Source: Cladophialophora immunda
Taxonomy: Eukaryota; Ascomycota; Eurotiomycetes; Chaetothyriales; Herpotrichiellaceae
Direction: 5' to 3'
Assembly (NCBI RefSeq): GCF_000835495.1
Contig: NW_015622541.1
Location: 124,001-188,000 of the forward strand
DNA length: 64,000 bases
Shown here: positions 31,194-42,620 of the stretch, in pieces
How the letters are laid out: the number at the start of each line of letters is the position of its first letter
Position numbering within the stretch: the stretch's first letter is position 1
Made by a program: the position numbers and the translations under genes
The notes under the pieces: generated by a model
What the model saw: the letters and a program-made list of their open reading frames with translations, nothing else
What the model was told of the DNA's origin: nothing
The model's database searches: none

Positions 31194-33760
31194 CTATTTC
31201 TTCAACTTCTTCTTCAGCCTCTTCTCCGCCCTCACATCCTTCTTCAACCGGGGGTCCACAATCTTGTATTTGCCCTTGACGCCCCTCGGCCGGCCGGCAA
31301 CGCCGCGATTCGCCCCCCTTGCCACGACCAGCTTGACTTTCTCCTTCGGTCTCCCTTTCTTGGCCGCCCGCGCCATCATCCTCGAAATGGTCGAGGCCTT
31401 GTCCTTTTCGCTCACGCCCTCGTCTTCGAGCAGCAGCGCGGATTTCTTGCGGAGCTTCTCCAGCCTCTGGGCGGCCTTCATCTTCTTCCGCCCTTTCGCC
31501 TCCAGCACCTTCTTGATGGGCCGGGCATTCAGTGCGCGCATCTTCTCCTTGATAGCTGCCGCCGCCGCCTTCGTGATTGGTCTGATCGGGCGAGAATGTC
31601 GGTCTTCGTCATCCAGGAACCACTCGGGGAGGCCATCGGTGTCGCGGAAGGTATATTTGTTGAAATTGTCATCAATCAGGTCTTTGGATGTGGTTTGCTT
31701 AGTCGCGAGAGAGTGAGCGAGAGTCATGGCTTCAGCGGTGATGATGTCGATATCCAAATGACCAGATGGTGTTAATGGGTCTTCGGGACGTGGGGGGTTC
31801 GCAGTTGACGAGGTGTTATTCTTAGGTGTAGACTCAACCTCAGATTCCGAATCAACGTCTGCTGATTGAAGTGATGCCCCTTGTTGCTTCAATGCTGACT
31901 TGAGAGGTTTTTGTTGCCGCTCTTTCGAGGTGTGAACTTTTGCGGCGACAGAGTCTGTGTGATCTGATGAATCGTCGTCCATCTCAATCGCACTATCCTT
32001 GTCCAAGTTTTCTTGGCCATCATCAATGCCCAGGTTTTGAAAAATGTCTTGGTCAAAGAACATGGCTGCTTTGGTGGAGAGACCATCACTTTTCGGTATT
32101 TGTTTCATCCGGACGCCGTCTTGCTCGTCGTCAGAGCCCGTGTCAGTTGCTGCATCGCCAGATGTGCCTTCGTCATCGGAAAGACCTTCCCACTCATCAG
32201 TCTCTTTCTCTCTCCTTGCTCGCTTTGCTCGCGCCTTTGCGTCTGCCTCCTCCCTTCTTTGCTGAAAGGATTCGTACATCAAGTCGAGTTCCCTTTCAAG
32301 CCTGTCGCCAACCTCATCCTCATCACTCTCCGAATCATCCTCCGGGGCTTCTGACTGCGAGTCGTCCTCGTCCAACATCTCGTCATTGGCGTTCTGAACA
32401 GCATTCTGGGCCTTATCAGCCGCTTTGATGCTGAACATGGATTCTTCAGCCCCAGGGCCACTCTGCTCCAACCCAATGTCATACGGCGCAGTCATGTGCA
32501 TCTGCATCCGTACAATCTCTTTTCGTTTCCTCTCATTTTCTTTCCGTCGCTCCTTCTTCTTTTCCTTGGTGTCTTGATCCTTCAACCTCTGCAGTTCTTC
32601 TTGGAGTTTGAGTTCTTCTTCCATCGATTCCACCTGCGCCACCTCTTCTCCTTCCTGCTCTTTGGCCTGCGTCTCCTGCACTTGCTTTTTAGCTTTGCTT
32701 GAGAGCCCAAACTGATCGCGGACTTTCAGCCGCCACCGAAGTAACGTCCGGAATTCTTTCTTCCCTAACACTTTCAAGTCTGCGCAGCATTGTCGGATTT
32801 CGGCCGTCGTCTCTGGTAGTCGGCTGATTGTGGCTAACGCGAGATCGCCGTTGGGAGGCTGCTCGAAACTGAGTTTGTTCACTGAACCTAGAATCGCAAT
32901 CGGGTCTGTAGTATGAATGAAATCGGTGACCGGGACTTCTTTATGTTGTGTCCAATCTCCTTCTTCATAACCTTCTCGTTTCCGTTTCTTCTTTTCGGGG
33001 TTGAAAACCTTGGCTTCATTGTTCGGTGTGGGATCCTGCAACTCGGCGAACACATGTTTCGGATCCAAGAACTTGGGGTCCAGTTTCTTGGGCGCCTTGA
33101 AACCTCTGCACACCACAAATATTTCTGCAGATACGTTTCTGGATGAAGGCGGTTTTGTAGCCTCGACTGACGTAAAGAGTTGCTTGAACACCCAAAGCAG
33201 CGCGTTATAGTCCTTCGACCTAAAGACTTTCGTGACAAATGTGCCTCCTTCTTTCAGAAACTCCGTCGCCAACTTCATGGACTGCAGGACCAATTCCGCT
33301 TGCGAGAAAGCGTCCTGTACCCATGCCACACCGACGTTGGGTGCCCCGTCATGGAGTACAGTGTCCGCTTTCATGTGTTTCAGGTGCTGTCGAATAGTCG
33401 CTCGGCATTTGTCTGTGGTGATATCGCTCTGAAAGGAGATGACACGAGGGATGGGCTTGATGGGAGCCAGATCGACACCGACAATCAGACTTTGCGCAGG
33501 CATCGTCTCGGCCGCAACTTGACACCAGGATCCCGGTGCGGCGCAGAGATCCAGCAGCACCCGACTCTTTTCCAGGAAGCCATATTTCTTGTTCAGTTGG
33601 ATCAACTTGAAGGCCGCTCGAGCTCTGTATCCCTTCTCTTTGGCGAGCTTGTACCATTTGTCTGAGAGGAAGTCAGTTGAGGTCTCCACAAGCGTACAGC
33701 GAAATCAGTGGCGGAGCGCATACCAAGCCGTCCTTTGCCGTGCTTCTTTTGAATCGCCAT
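31194..33760 (-). CDS. SPB1: rRNA (guanine-2'-O) methyltransferase SPB1
   Basis: Two exons, 33760-33724 and 33661-31194, encode 834 aa. Exon 1 gives [12 protein letters not shown] and a 62-nt intron splits the first Asp codon, as is common for conserved N-terminal introns in fungi. The N-terminal FtsJ/RrmJ methyltransferase domain has the SAM motif [13 protein letters not shown] and the K-D-K-E tetrad (KLIQL lysine, DGAPNVG, FVTKVF and AEIFVV). A DUF3381 region follows, then a long acidic and coiled-coil middle part, then the Spb1 C-terminal domain ([12 protein letters not shown] onwards, [15 protein letters not shown]) and a lysine/arginine-rich tail for nucleolar localisation. In yeast Spb1 methylates G2922 in the A-loop of 25S rRNA during 60S subunit assembly; that role is expected here. 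Length is the usual one for fungi. Confidence 0.97.
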
Positions 33761-34411
33761 TATGAATGACAATCCAGAGGCTTACCAACAGCAGCCTCGG
33801 CGATACTGCTCTCGGACACTTAGATGAGTGTGCACAACCGGTATGAGCGTTGCATGCACTTTTTGATCTTGGACTTGGAAAATTCGAGCCAAGATCGGAT
33901 AAATTTAGGGTGGGGCGATCTGTTTTCCGAGTGAAGTGTTGCTTGCTGCCCTACACAGATCTAGGTTGTGATTGGCGCTGGGGTTCTTTCGATTGCGGAG
34001 TTCATCGTTGACAAAAGCGGCGCCATTAAAATGATGATCCTCAGCCTCGAACGTCCCATTCATGCCAAAATGCTCGAGACCACGAACAATCCTCCGTATT
34101 TGGTATTTCACTCTGAATACTATAAAGTCGAGGCCACACGGTTTTCATGCGATAATCATCCTTTGGAATTACTTCGAGGCTTTCTTTGCAGCTCTCTGTG
34201 ACCTTCAACGTTAGATTTCTAACCTTTGGGCTGAAGGTCCATGTCAAATCGAGCGCGTCTTTGCAGACGAAAGGCTGTGTAGCCAGCAAGGAAGAGTGAG
34301 AGTGGCTAGATAGCATGACCTGAAGTGCCCCAGTGTTCAACATGGTCCCTGAAAAAGGTTGGTATGAAAACATTCTCTTTGACCGGACCAGCGTACATTG
34401 AAGGGCTATTC
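33761..34411. other. Spacer between SPB1 and mitochondrial uL4 gene
   Basis: About 650 bp holding the SPB1 promoter and the 3' end of the uL4m transcript, both minus-strand genes. A 124-codon frame at 34041-34415 on the minus strand lacks any family signal and is treated as chance. Confidence 0.4.
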
Positions 34412-35469
34412 TCACAAATATTGTACAACCTTCTCGGGCACCTGAAGTTTATTCGCAACCTTCACATCCTTCAAGGATTTCTCAAAAGTGAACACCGTTC
34501 CGTTCTCCTTGAATGTTTGTTCCTTACACAGCAAGCTGAGTAAAGCAGATCTTTCAATCACTACCCGTCCGCTAGTGAGTAGATCCTTCACGTCCACGTC
34601 CTCAATGTCTTTCAGATCGCCGTGCTCGCCAATCGTTTCCATCTCTTCGAAGATCCGTGCTCCGGCCGATTCCAAGGTGCTTGTGACGAGGAGGCTCCGG
34701 CCGTGTCCCTGGCCCCAGCGGTTGGCTTCGAAAATGTTATTGAGAAACCGTGCGCTGTTTCCTTCCGGCAGATTGATCTTATCGTTGAGGATGATCAACT
34801 CGTTTCTCCTGAATCGATAACTTAATGCGATCCGGAATGCCTGGTGATAGACCTTCTTTTGTAACTCGGTCGAGAAATCTCTCGGCTTCGGGCCGAAGGC
34901 GACACCACCTCCTCTTCTTATCGGGGACTTTTTATCTCTGACACGGGCGCGGCCTGTGCCCTTTTGCTGGTACAGCTTGCGGTTGGATCCGTGGACTTCG
35001 AAACGCCATTTCGTGCTCGCCGTGCCTTGGCGTGTCGCGTCCGCTTCATAGACCACGGCGCGGTGAAGAAGGTCTCGGCGCAAGGGGGCGTCGAGGTAAC
35101 GTGATCCATACAGAGCATAACGAGCAGGTTCGATGTGAGGCCAAGAGTATAGGGTTGCTAGGACCGGATGGTCTAGGGCGTGGAGCTCGGCGGTGGATGG
35201 AGTGGTTGATAAACCTGGCGTGGGAGTCTGAATCTGTGAGGAATCATGACTTGATTCGAGGTGCTTGGTGAGCTCGGAAATCGGCAGCTGAGTCTGAGAG
35301 GCGAATGTTCGACAACCTAGCCTGGGTGCCAGGCATTGCTATGATTGAGTTAGTAAAGATTCATGCGACAATTGTGAAGACTTCATACTGTCAAAGGGTC
35401 GCCGAAATTAAGCTGGTTGAATCTTCTTGCGAGCCCCAGCAGACTCCTCGATGCTGATGTGTGAGGCAT
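34412..35469 (-). CDS. YML6: Mitochondrial large-subunit ribosomal protein uL4m (YML6/MRPL4)
   Basis: Two exons, 35469-35389 and 35338-34412, encode 335 aa. Exon 1 begins MPHTSASRSLLGLARRFNQL, an arginine- and serine-rich mitochondrial presequence. The intron (51 nt) has a perfect TACTAAC branch site. The mature part matches uL4: YLDAPLRRDLLHRAVVYEAD, then the extended loop HGSNRKLYQQKGTGRARVRD and SPIRRGGGVAFGPKPRDFS that reaches into the rRNA, then a globular domain with INLPEGNSARFL. It would act in the mitochondrial 54S subunit near the exit tunnel. The gene ends ahead of SPB1 on the same strand; no functional link is implied. Confidence 0.95.
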
Positions 35470-36063
35470 CAATTGAAGCACGCAGAAGATACAGAGAGAC
35501 GGCTAGGCACTTCCTGTCACTTCCCTTATTACGCGATGAAAGATGGACAGAAAGTTTCTAAGTATCCCAAATCATTGGAAGCTAAGTTCGCAGCCAAAGT
35601 TTTAGAGAAGCAGGGACTGTCACGTGGCGCAGCCTCGTAAATAACGTGACTGTCAACCTCCCATTGTGTCCAGCCTCGCGTCCTTCTTTCAACCAAACGC
35701 CGAACGACTGACGCCACTTTAACATTATCTGCAAGCCAATTACTGTCAGCCGTCTCTTGGTTCTTCTCAAGGCTGCACTCTTCAATTCTTTACTGTAAGA
35801 AAGTCCAGAAATATAGGGAATATCTTTCGCTGATCGGTCCCGTCTGAGGAATTGTGTGCAAGGCCTGATCTGATCCTGGCGGCCGGATTGACCGTATAAC
35901 GGGCAAACAAATCGCTTGGATCTGAGGCAACGCAAACGCCGCCTGGTTCAGTCCTGTGGCCTTTGATGGCAGGTTTAACTATTATCTGCTTCTAGCGTTG
36001 TACTGACAGACCGATAAACAAGAGCAGCAGTTTCCCCATGAGACCCCAATGATGGGTCACGGC
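35470..36063. other. Spacer, uL4m gene to aldehyde dehydrogenase gene
   Basis: About 590 bp containing the uL4m promoter and the 3' flank of the dehydrogenase. No additional feature recognised. Confidence 0.4.
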
Positions 36064-37768
36064 CTATATATCCGGGTTCGCGAATACTAAATTTAGATGT
36101 ACTGCCTTCAACACAGAGTAGGCTTCTAAGCCTGCCTGGCCTAATTCACGACCAATTCCAGACTGCTTGACACCCCCAAAGGGTACACGCAGATCAGAGT
36201 TGTTACTTGAATTGATCCATACCATGCCCGTCCGTAGGTCTCCTGCCACTCGAATAGCTCTGGTTATATCATTGGTGAAAACCGCACTGCCGAGTCCATA
36301 TTCAGTGTCATTTGCGAGTTTGATAACTTCCTCTTGTGAGTTGAACTTGGTGAAAGTTACAAAAGGGCCAAAGATCTCCTCTTTGTAAACTCGCATGGAC
36401 GGATTAACTCGGCTAACAATGGTGGGTTCGATGTAGAAACCCTTTCCATTTGGTCGATTAGATGCCGCTTGTCCGCCCTTGAGGATCAGCGCTCCTTCGT
36501 CCTTTGCACTCTGCACATAGGACAGAATTTTGTCGTATTGGGCTTTGGATACTTGTGGTCCGTGCCAGGTCTTTTGATCAAATGGATCCCCAACGATCGA
36601 GATTTTGTCGGTGTACGCAATGAAAAGCTTGACGAAGTCGTCATAGATCTTTTCGTGGACGAATACTCGAGAGGTGGCGGTGCAGATTTGTCCCATGTTA
36701 GCCATGATTCCAAAATGCGTCCACTTCACGGCATTCTTCAGGTCGGCGTCATCGAAGACAATCAGCGGTGATTTACCGCCCGTCTCGAGGGTGATGTTCT
36801 TCATAGAGCCTGCCGCAGACTTCATGATCGCTTTCCCTGTTAACGTACTTCCAGTAAAAGCAATTTTATCGATGTCCGGGTGTTCCACAATAGCCGCGCC
36901 GGTCTCGCGACCCAGACCATTCAAGATGTTGACAACCCCTGGCGGGAATCCAGCTTTGACGATTAGATTCGCCATGTAAAGCGCTGAGAGAGGAGTTTGC
37001 TCTGCAGGCTTTAGTACAGTTGTGTTCCCACAGGCGAGACAAGGGCCAAGCTTCCATGCGGCCATTGCCAGGGGATAGTTCCATCTGAGAGAACGATGTA
37101 TCAGTATGTCCTTTCAGGGTTCTGTGGGCTCGATCTTTTGAGTGGATTATGAAGATGAAGGTCATGAAGATGGCGGATACTCACGGAATGATTTGCCCGC
37201 AAACACCAACTGGTTCACGGACAGTGTAGGTGAACTTATGGCGCTCGGTCTCGATCGTTTGACCGTAGTTTTTGTCTGCCCAGCCACCATAATATCTGAA
37301 AACAGAATAAGCCTCTTCGATGTCGCCGAGGGCCTTCGTGTATGGCTTTCCGCTATCCATTGCTTCGATCGTTGCAAGAGTCTCTTGTTCCGCCTCGACC
37401 AAGTCGGCAAGCTTCATCAGCAACAGTCCACGGGCTGTTCCCGCCGTCTCTTTCCAAGGGCCTTCGAACGCCGCTCGAGCGGCGTTGACAGCATTGTCAA
37501 TCTGCTCTGCCGACGCCGTGGAGACTGAGCAGATCTCTTCTTCTGTTCTGTAAACTTTGGTCAGAAAAATCGCCTTTTACGGCCTCGACGAGTCTGCGCC
37601 AAAGCAATGACTACTAGATAAAGGAACAGTTGCTTCTTACGCCGGATTAATACTGGCTAGCCTTTTGTTGGCTGGCGCCTCGATCCACTTGTTGTTGATG
37701 AACAGTCCCGTCGGTTGGAAGAACTCGCGACCGTTTGGTGCTTTGATTGTCACGCCTGGGGGAGACAT
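36064..37768 (-). CDS. NAD(P)-dependent aldehyde dehydrogenase, three exons
   Basis: Exons 37768-37641, 37547-37185 and 37084-36064 give 503 aa. It is a classical ALDH that oxidises aldehydes to carboxylates. The cofactor-binding fold includes PWNYPLAMAAWKLGPCLACG and FTGSTLTGK; the general base is Glu264 in LETGGKSP and the nucleophile is Cys298 in NMGQICTA; EEIFGPF and the C-terminal PFGGVKQSGIGRELG are family motifs. Length and motifs fit the ALDH1/2-like fungal group (aldA-type or betaine/retinal-like). There is no mitochondrial presequence, so it is probably cytosolic. It shares an 860-bp divergent promoter with a Baeyer-Villiger-type monooxygenase. Candidate roles include oxidation of aldehydes made by the neighbouring amine/D-amino-acid oxidases; the substrate is not determined. 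Confidence 0.95.
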
Positions 37769-38630
37769 TCTGCGAATATTGAGACTGTGTCGCAATATGA
37801 GGCTATTATCAAAGTCAACAACTGTGTTTGGGGAGCGAATGATTGAGATCTAAGCAGTGAGGGACAAGCATAACAACCTTTATCGCAGTTGAACTACTCC
37901 CGCTGTGGAACCTTTGGGCCAAGGTTCTAATTCTTTGTCTTGCTCTGTATGCATGTCTTGTACATCCAACGAGATGTTCAATACTTATTCCAGCGGGGAT
38001 CCGAATGTGGACTCGGATTTGGCATGAAAAAGGTAGAAACTGTGGTCATCGGAGAGGCCGTCGACATGTTCACTAAAACGTCCTATCGTTTGAAGATGTT
38101 CAGACGATTGATTGCCGTGCGATAAGGTAATAGCGAGACATTATCGGTCATGCAAGAGCCAGAGAGATTTAGTGCCTGATCTCGAAGGCGAGCCATCGCG
38201 TCTCCACATCCTTGCCTTCTTGGGACGAATCGCGAGGCGGCCGCTCAACGCGTTAACCTTCTGACCCATAGTATTCATATAGGGTCTTAGGCGTGAATTA
38301 TATGAAGCAGGTCCCATTGGCAACACATGAGTCGTATAATCGCCCCGTTCAGTCTCGTCAATCTACCAGAATAGGAAACCCACGGAAGCTCCCGATACAG
38401 CAACCTCTTCATTTACCTGTGTGCGTGAGTCTTGAAGCATGCCATCTCGGGCATTGACCAATATCCCACAAAGCAGCCGCTTCGGCGGTCAGTGTCTCCC
38501 AGGTCTCTGTTGCTGAGAACAATTTGAAGTAGGCTTTAGGGGTGCATGAGTCGTTGGGCTTCTCATCGAACAAGCGACACTCAAGGCACAATACACTTAT
38601 CTGGATGACAATTTGGTTCTTGCCTTTATT
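37769..38630. promoter_or_regulatory. Divergent promoter region, ALDH and BVMO genes
   Basis: About 860 bp between head-to-head genes. No convincing coding frame. Shared regulation of the two enzymes from this region is possible; no single motif stands out to my reading. Confidence 0.4.
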
Positions 38631-40250
38631 ATGGCCGCGATTCACCTGGATGCCGTCGTTGTGGGTGCGGGTTTTGCCGGAATCTATCAGACGTACCAAC
38701 TGAGGAAGCTTGGTTTCGATGTCAGGTGTATAGAAAAGGGCGACGGCGTGGGAGGTACTTGGTACTGGAACCGTTATCCAGGAGCGATGAGCGACACCGA
38801 AACTTACTTGTACCGGTTTTCCTGGGACAAGGAAGATCTCATAAATTATCCATGGACCAGAAGATATGTCTATCAGCCAGAGATCCTCGAGTATCTCAAC
38901 CATGTCGTCGATAAGCATAATCTTCGAGGTCACATTCAACTCAACACCGAGATGAAATCTGCCGAGTGGGACGAAGAGCATCGCTTCTGGAAGGTCGTTT
39001 GCGCAGGTGACACTGTTTTCATCGCAAGGTACTTGCTCAATGCTCTAGGCCTGCTCTCAACACCGAACTTCCCATCAATTCCAGGGATAGACAAATTCCA
39101 GGGCCATCTAGTTCATACAGCTTCGTGGCCCGCCAGCCTGAATCTAAAAGGAAAAAGCGTTGGGGTCATCGGGAACGGTTCAACTGGCATCCAAGTTATG
39201 ACAGCGATTGCGCCTATTGTCAAATCTATGACCTCCTTCCAACGTCATCCGCAATATTCTGTCCCTGCAGGTCAAAAGACAATCTCAAAAGAAGACCGGC
39301 AGCATATCAACGACAATTATGATGCAATATACGAAAGTGTTTGGAAATCAAAGAGCGGATTTGGTGTTCCAGAGGTTTCGACTCCAGTCATGTCAGTATC
39401 GCCGGACGAGCGACAACGTATTTTCCAGTCTCTCTGGGATCAGGGCAATGCTTTCCGCTTCAGCTCCAGCGGATTTGGAGATATCACCACGAATGAAGAG
39501 GCAAATAGGGAAACTTGCAAATTCATCCATTCCAAAATTGATGAGATTGTCAAAGACCCGGAAAAAGCAAGGGTACTGAAGCCAAAAGAGCTATACGCTC
39601 GCCGTCCAGTGTGCGATACTGGCTACTACCAGATCTTCAATCAGGATAATGTCGAAGTCATTAGTCTTCAGGAGACTCCTATTATCTCAATGACTCCGAC
39701 GGGGATTGAGACCGCTGATGGCAAAATTCATGAGCTCGACGTTCTGATCTTCGCAACCGGCTTTGACGCTGTCGATGGCAGCTATTTGAGAGTGAATATC
39801 CAAGGGAGAAACGGCAAGACACTGAAACAGCACTGGGAGCATGGGCCTACCGCTTTCGCTGCAGTTAGCATGTCTGGATTCCCAAATATGTTCCTCATCA
39901 CCGGACCACAAGGCCCCTTTGCAAATATTCCCTGCGCCATCGAGAGCGAAGTGAACTTCATCACCGAGTGTATTAGATACGCAGAATGTATCAGCAAGGC
40001 CAGGACGAATTCGGCTACACCGCGACCACTGAAGATAGAAGCGAAGCCAGAGGCTGAGGATGCCTGGCAAGAGCTTTGCATCCAAGCTTGTGAAGGGAGT
40101 CTGTTAAAAACTGCTGCGAGTTGGATATTTGGTGAAAACATATCGGGGCGAAAGCCTGTGGTGAAGTTCTACTTTGGTGGCCTCAAAAGCTACCGCGACT
40201 TTACTGCAGAAGAGCAGATGAAAGGGTTTCCCTCGTTTTCGCTAGATTGA
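38631..40250 (+). CDS. Baeyer-Villiger-type flavin monooxygenase (class B, CHMO-like)
   Basis: A 539-aa single-exon FAD- and NADPH-dependent monooxygenase. The ATG at 38631 gives MAAIHLDAVVVGAGFAGIY with the FAD-binding GxGxxG. The BVMO fingerprint FxGxxxHxxxW is present as FQGHLVHTASW (about residues 156-166), and the NADPH-binding fold is SVGVIGNGSTGIQV. GGTWYWNRYPGAMSDTE and FATGFDAVDGS are further class markers. Length is that of cyclohexanone/steroid-monooxygenase-type enzymes, which insert oxygen next to ketones to form esters or lactones. Substrate unknown. It is divergent from an aldehyde dehydrogenase and convergent with a DadA-like FAD oxidoreductase. Class B enzymes also do N- or S-oxidation, so Baeyer-Villiger activity is likely but not certain. 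Confidence 0.94.
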   Translation: MAAIHLDAVVVGAGFAGIYQTYQLRKLGFDVRCIEKGDGVGGTWYWNRYPGAMSDTETYLYRFSWDKEDLINYPWTRRYVYQPEILEYLNHVVDKHNLRGHIQLNTEMKSAEWDEEHRFWKVVCAGDTVFIARYLLNALGLLSTPNFPSIPGIDKFQGHLVHTASWPASLNLKGKSVGVIGNGSTGIQVMTAIAPIVKSMTSFQRHPQYSVPAGQKTISKEDRQHINDNYDAIYESVWKSKSGFGVPEVSTPVMSVSPDERQRIFQSLWDQGNAFRFSSSGFGDITTNEEANRETCKFIHSKIDEIVKDPEKARVLKPKELYARRPVCDTGYYQIFNQDNVEVISLQETPIISMTPTGIETADGKIHELDVLIFATGFDAVDGSYLRVNIQGRNGKTLKQHWEHGPTAFAAVSMSGFPNMFLITGPQGPFANIPCAIESEVNFITECIRYAECISKARTNSATPRPLKIEAKPEAEDAWQELCIQACEGSLLKTAASWIFGENISGRKPVVKFYFGGLKSYRDFTAEEQMKGFPSFSLD

Positions 40251-40492
40251 CAATATAGAACCGTAACAACTGTCAAGGTGGAAAGATATAGGAATGAGTG
40301 GGAGTTAACACAGATACATGCAAGACGTACAGATCCTGTAAGTACGCGTCAGAATCTCAAAGTTAATTAGCCCGAGCAAATTTGCGTCTTGATTGCGCTA
40401 TATCAAAATATCTCCCACCAGAATGGGGTTCGGTGAACTGCCCAGGTAATCAAGCCTACAAGCATAATCTGTCCAAACACCAGTGTGAGCTC

Positions 40493-42006
40493 TCATAACA
40501 ATGCTCGAAGGTGTTTCTCAGAGCCCTCAATCAATGTCAATCTAGACGATAAACGGATCATCCTTTCGGGGGTAATCTGATATGGAATGGGGAGCTCAGG
40601 GGATGTCTTTCCCAGTAACTGCTTGGCCACGGCTTTACCACATCCCCAAGCATTTACCATGCCGTAGCCACCGTAGCCTGCGGAGATCCATTCAGCGCCG
40701 GTCTGCCTTTGTCCAACCCGGCGAGAACCAAGTGCTTCCTGGGGCAGCATACCTACCATGGGCACGCCGTCGAGCGAGTTGCATAATATACCAGTCCATG
40801 AAGCCTCCAGTATTTGTTTGCCCGGCCTTTCCTCTCCCCAACCGTCTTTGCCAAAGATCACCGGCAGGATTCCAGTCAGATGACTTTTCGCAGGAATAGA
40901 TTCTTCTGCGTCGGAGGCAATACCATGAATTGCCAGGCCGCCATCAATGCCACTCAGTTCACCGCCGCCAATGAATATTTGGCCCGTGTGAGGATTCTGA
41001 CTGAGATAGTCAAAGCCATGCTCGTAGTTGAAGCTGTACGACCGTTTGCCTTTGTAGTCCTTGTAAGCTCTACCAGGATTCTGCACACTCATCTGCCCGC
41101 GCCGGGGTACTAGAACACCACGTAAATTCGGAACGAGGTGTGCGGTATGACCTTCGGTACAATGTATAACGTGCTTCGCCCGCATCGATCCTCTAGGAGT
41201 GGTGATCACATAAGGGAGGCTAGAAGCAGAGTCTCGCGAGATCTGAAGCACTGGTGTGTTGGTTTCGATGGAGAACCGGTCACCATTTTCACTGAGAAGT
41301 TTGGCGAAAATGCTGGTTACCAGACGATATGCCCAGACACCTCCGGTTCTGCTGACATATGCCCCTTTCGCCCCGCGTAGCCCATAGATCTAGTCAAGCA
41401 GATCAGTAAAAACGCGTTGACACAACACAACCAGTTCAAGGTAAGGCATCGTACTTCTTGTACCTCGTCCTCCAGCATTTTCCATTGGCCCACCAGATCC
41501 GGAAAGGCAGCTTCAAAGTTTGCGTGCATATCTTTGAATTGTTGTAGCTTGTGGTCACTGAAAACAGTGGCGATGGTCTCATCGCGTCGCACTTCCGTTT
41601 TCCTGAAGAGATCGGGGCCAAGTTCTTGGGCTGCAGCTGCGATTTCATCGTAATGGCCCAGTTGAAATCTCACGATTTTTTGGCCGGCTTCATCCCCAAA
41701 AAGCCGGCGGTATTTGTCGTAGTCGCGCACGGCGATACAAGTGATCCTTCCTCCATTCCGACCCGTTGCCCCCGAACATACCTCGCGTGCTTCCAGGACC
41801 GATACTGTGCCACTGAGGTCGCTCCCTAGGAGTTCCTTTGAGACACTACAGGCTGTCATGCCCGATCCGATAATCACGATGTCGCGCAGCGACGGTAGCT
41901 CCTTCGATTTGATTCCCATAAGTTTGTCATGGCCGGGGTTCTGCCAAAACGACCTTGTTGGATTGGCTACTGGGAGACCGGGATCTTTCAGCAACTGATC
42001 ATACAT
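40493..42006 (-). CDS. FAD-dependent oxidoreductase, DAO/DadA-like family, two exons
   Basis: Exons 42006-41455 and 41389-40493 give 482 aa; the 65-nt intron is phase 0. The N-terminal stretch DPGLPVANPTRSFWQ is typical of a fungal FAD oxidoreductase group. The FAD fold is IVIIGSGMTACSVSKEL, followed by CSGATGRNGGRI, the DAO-superfamily loop next to the flavin. The C-terminal half has IFIGGGE, DGVPMVGMLP and SAGYGGYGMVNAWGCGKAVAK, the last FAD contact. Relatives oxidise secondary or primary amines and amino acids (DadA, PuuB and sarcosine-oxidase-like), but this fungal branch is uncharacterised. It is expected to be cytosolic or peroxisomal, with no clear targeting signal. It lies in tandem with a D-amino-acid oxidase gene and convergent with the BVMO gene. 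Confidence 0.9.
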
Positions 42007-42620
42007 GCCTTTGGTTTGGGATTGAGCGTCACAAGTCTAATTCGAAAACCAAGACATGAAAGAGGTGGTAAGCAGATTGAAGCCGATGGATGCTCTCCTC
42101 TACTTCAGCAATAGCATCAGTCTGTCTGTCCGATAAACATTCGCTTTGTACACAGTATATGGGTGGTGATCTGAACCCCACACCGGGGCCGCTAGGGGCT
42201 TTCGTTTTAAGCTGGGCGTTCGCTAGCTTTAACACCTAGGTACGCTAGAGCATCTTCGCCTACCGCATTGGGCCTGATTGCGAAGACCCGCCCGTATCTC
42301 CAACTGGTGATTCGAATGCTCTTACCTCTTTAGGAGGTCAAGGGCCCACCGTAGCCCTGATTCGAGCTCCACCTAGTAAGTATTCTTCGAATACGTCTAA
42401 GAATTCCATTCCTTGTGGTCACCCAGAGGCCAGACAACAATATCCAACTGAATGACCGGCCGGGGGACAAATAATGCAGATGCTCTAGGCCATTGTCTGT
42501 GGATCCGCGGCTGCCAAAGTCTGCAACGGTTGACGCGTCCTGATCGTGTACGCTGCGCCGCCAGAGCCGGGACCGTTTTCGCACAATGTTGGATTTATCT
42601 AGACTTTCTACTGATCTTAT
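42007..42620. other. Spacer between the two FAD oxidase genes
   Basis: About 610 bp with the promoter of the DadA-like gene and the 3' flank of the D-amino-acid oxidase gene. No other feature recognised. Confidence 0.4.

Noticed and set aside
34041..34415. 124-codon minus-strand frame downstream of uL4m
   Set aside because: Overlaps the 3' end of a well-defined gene and shows no conserved features.
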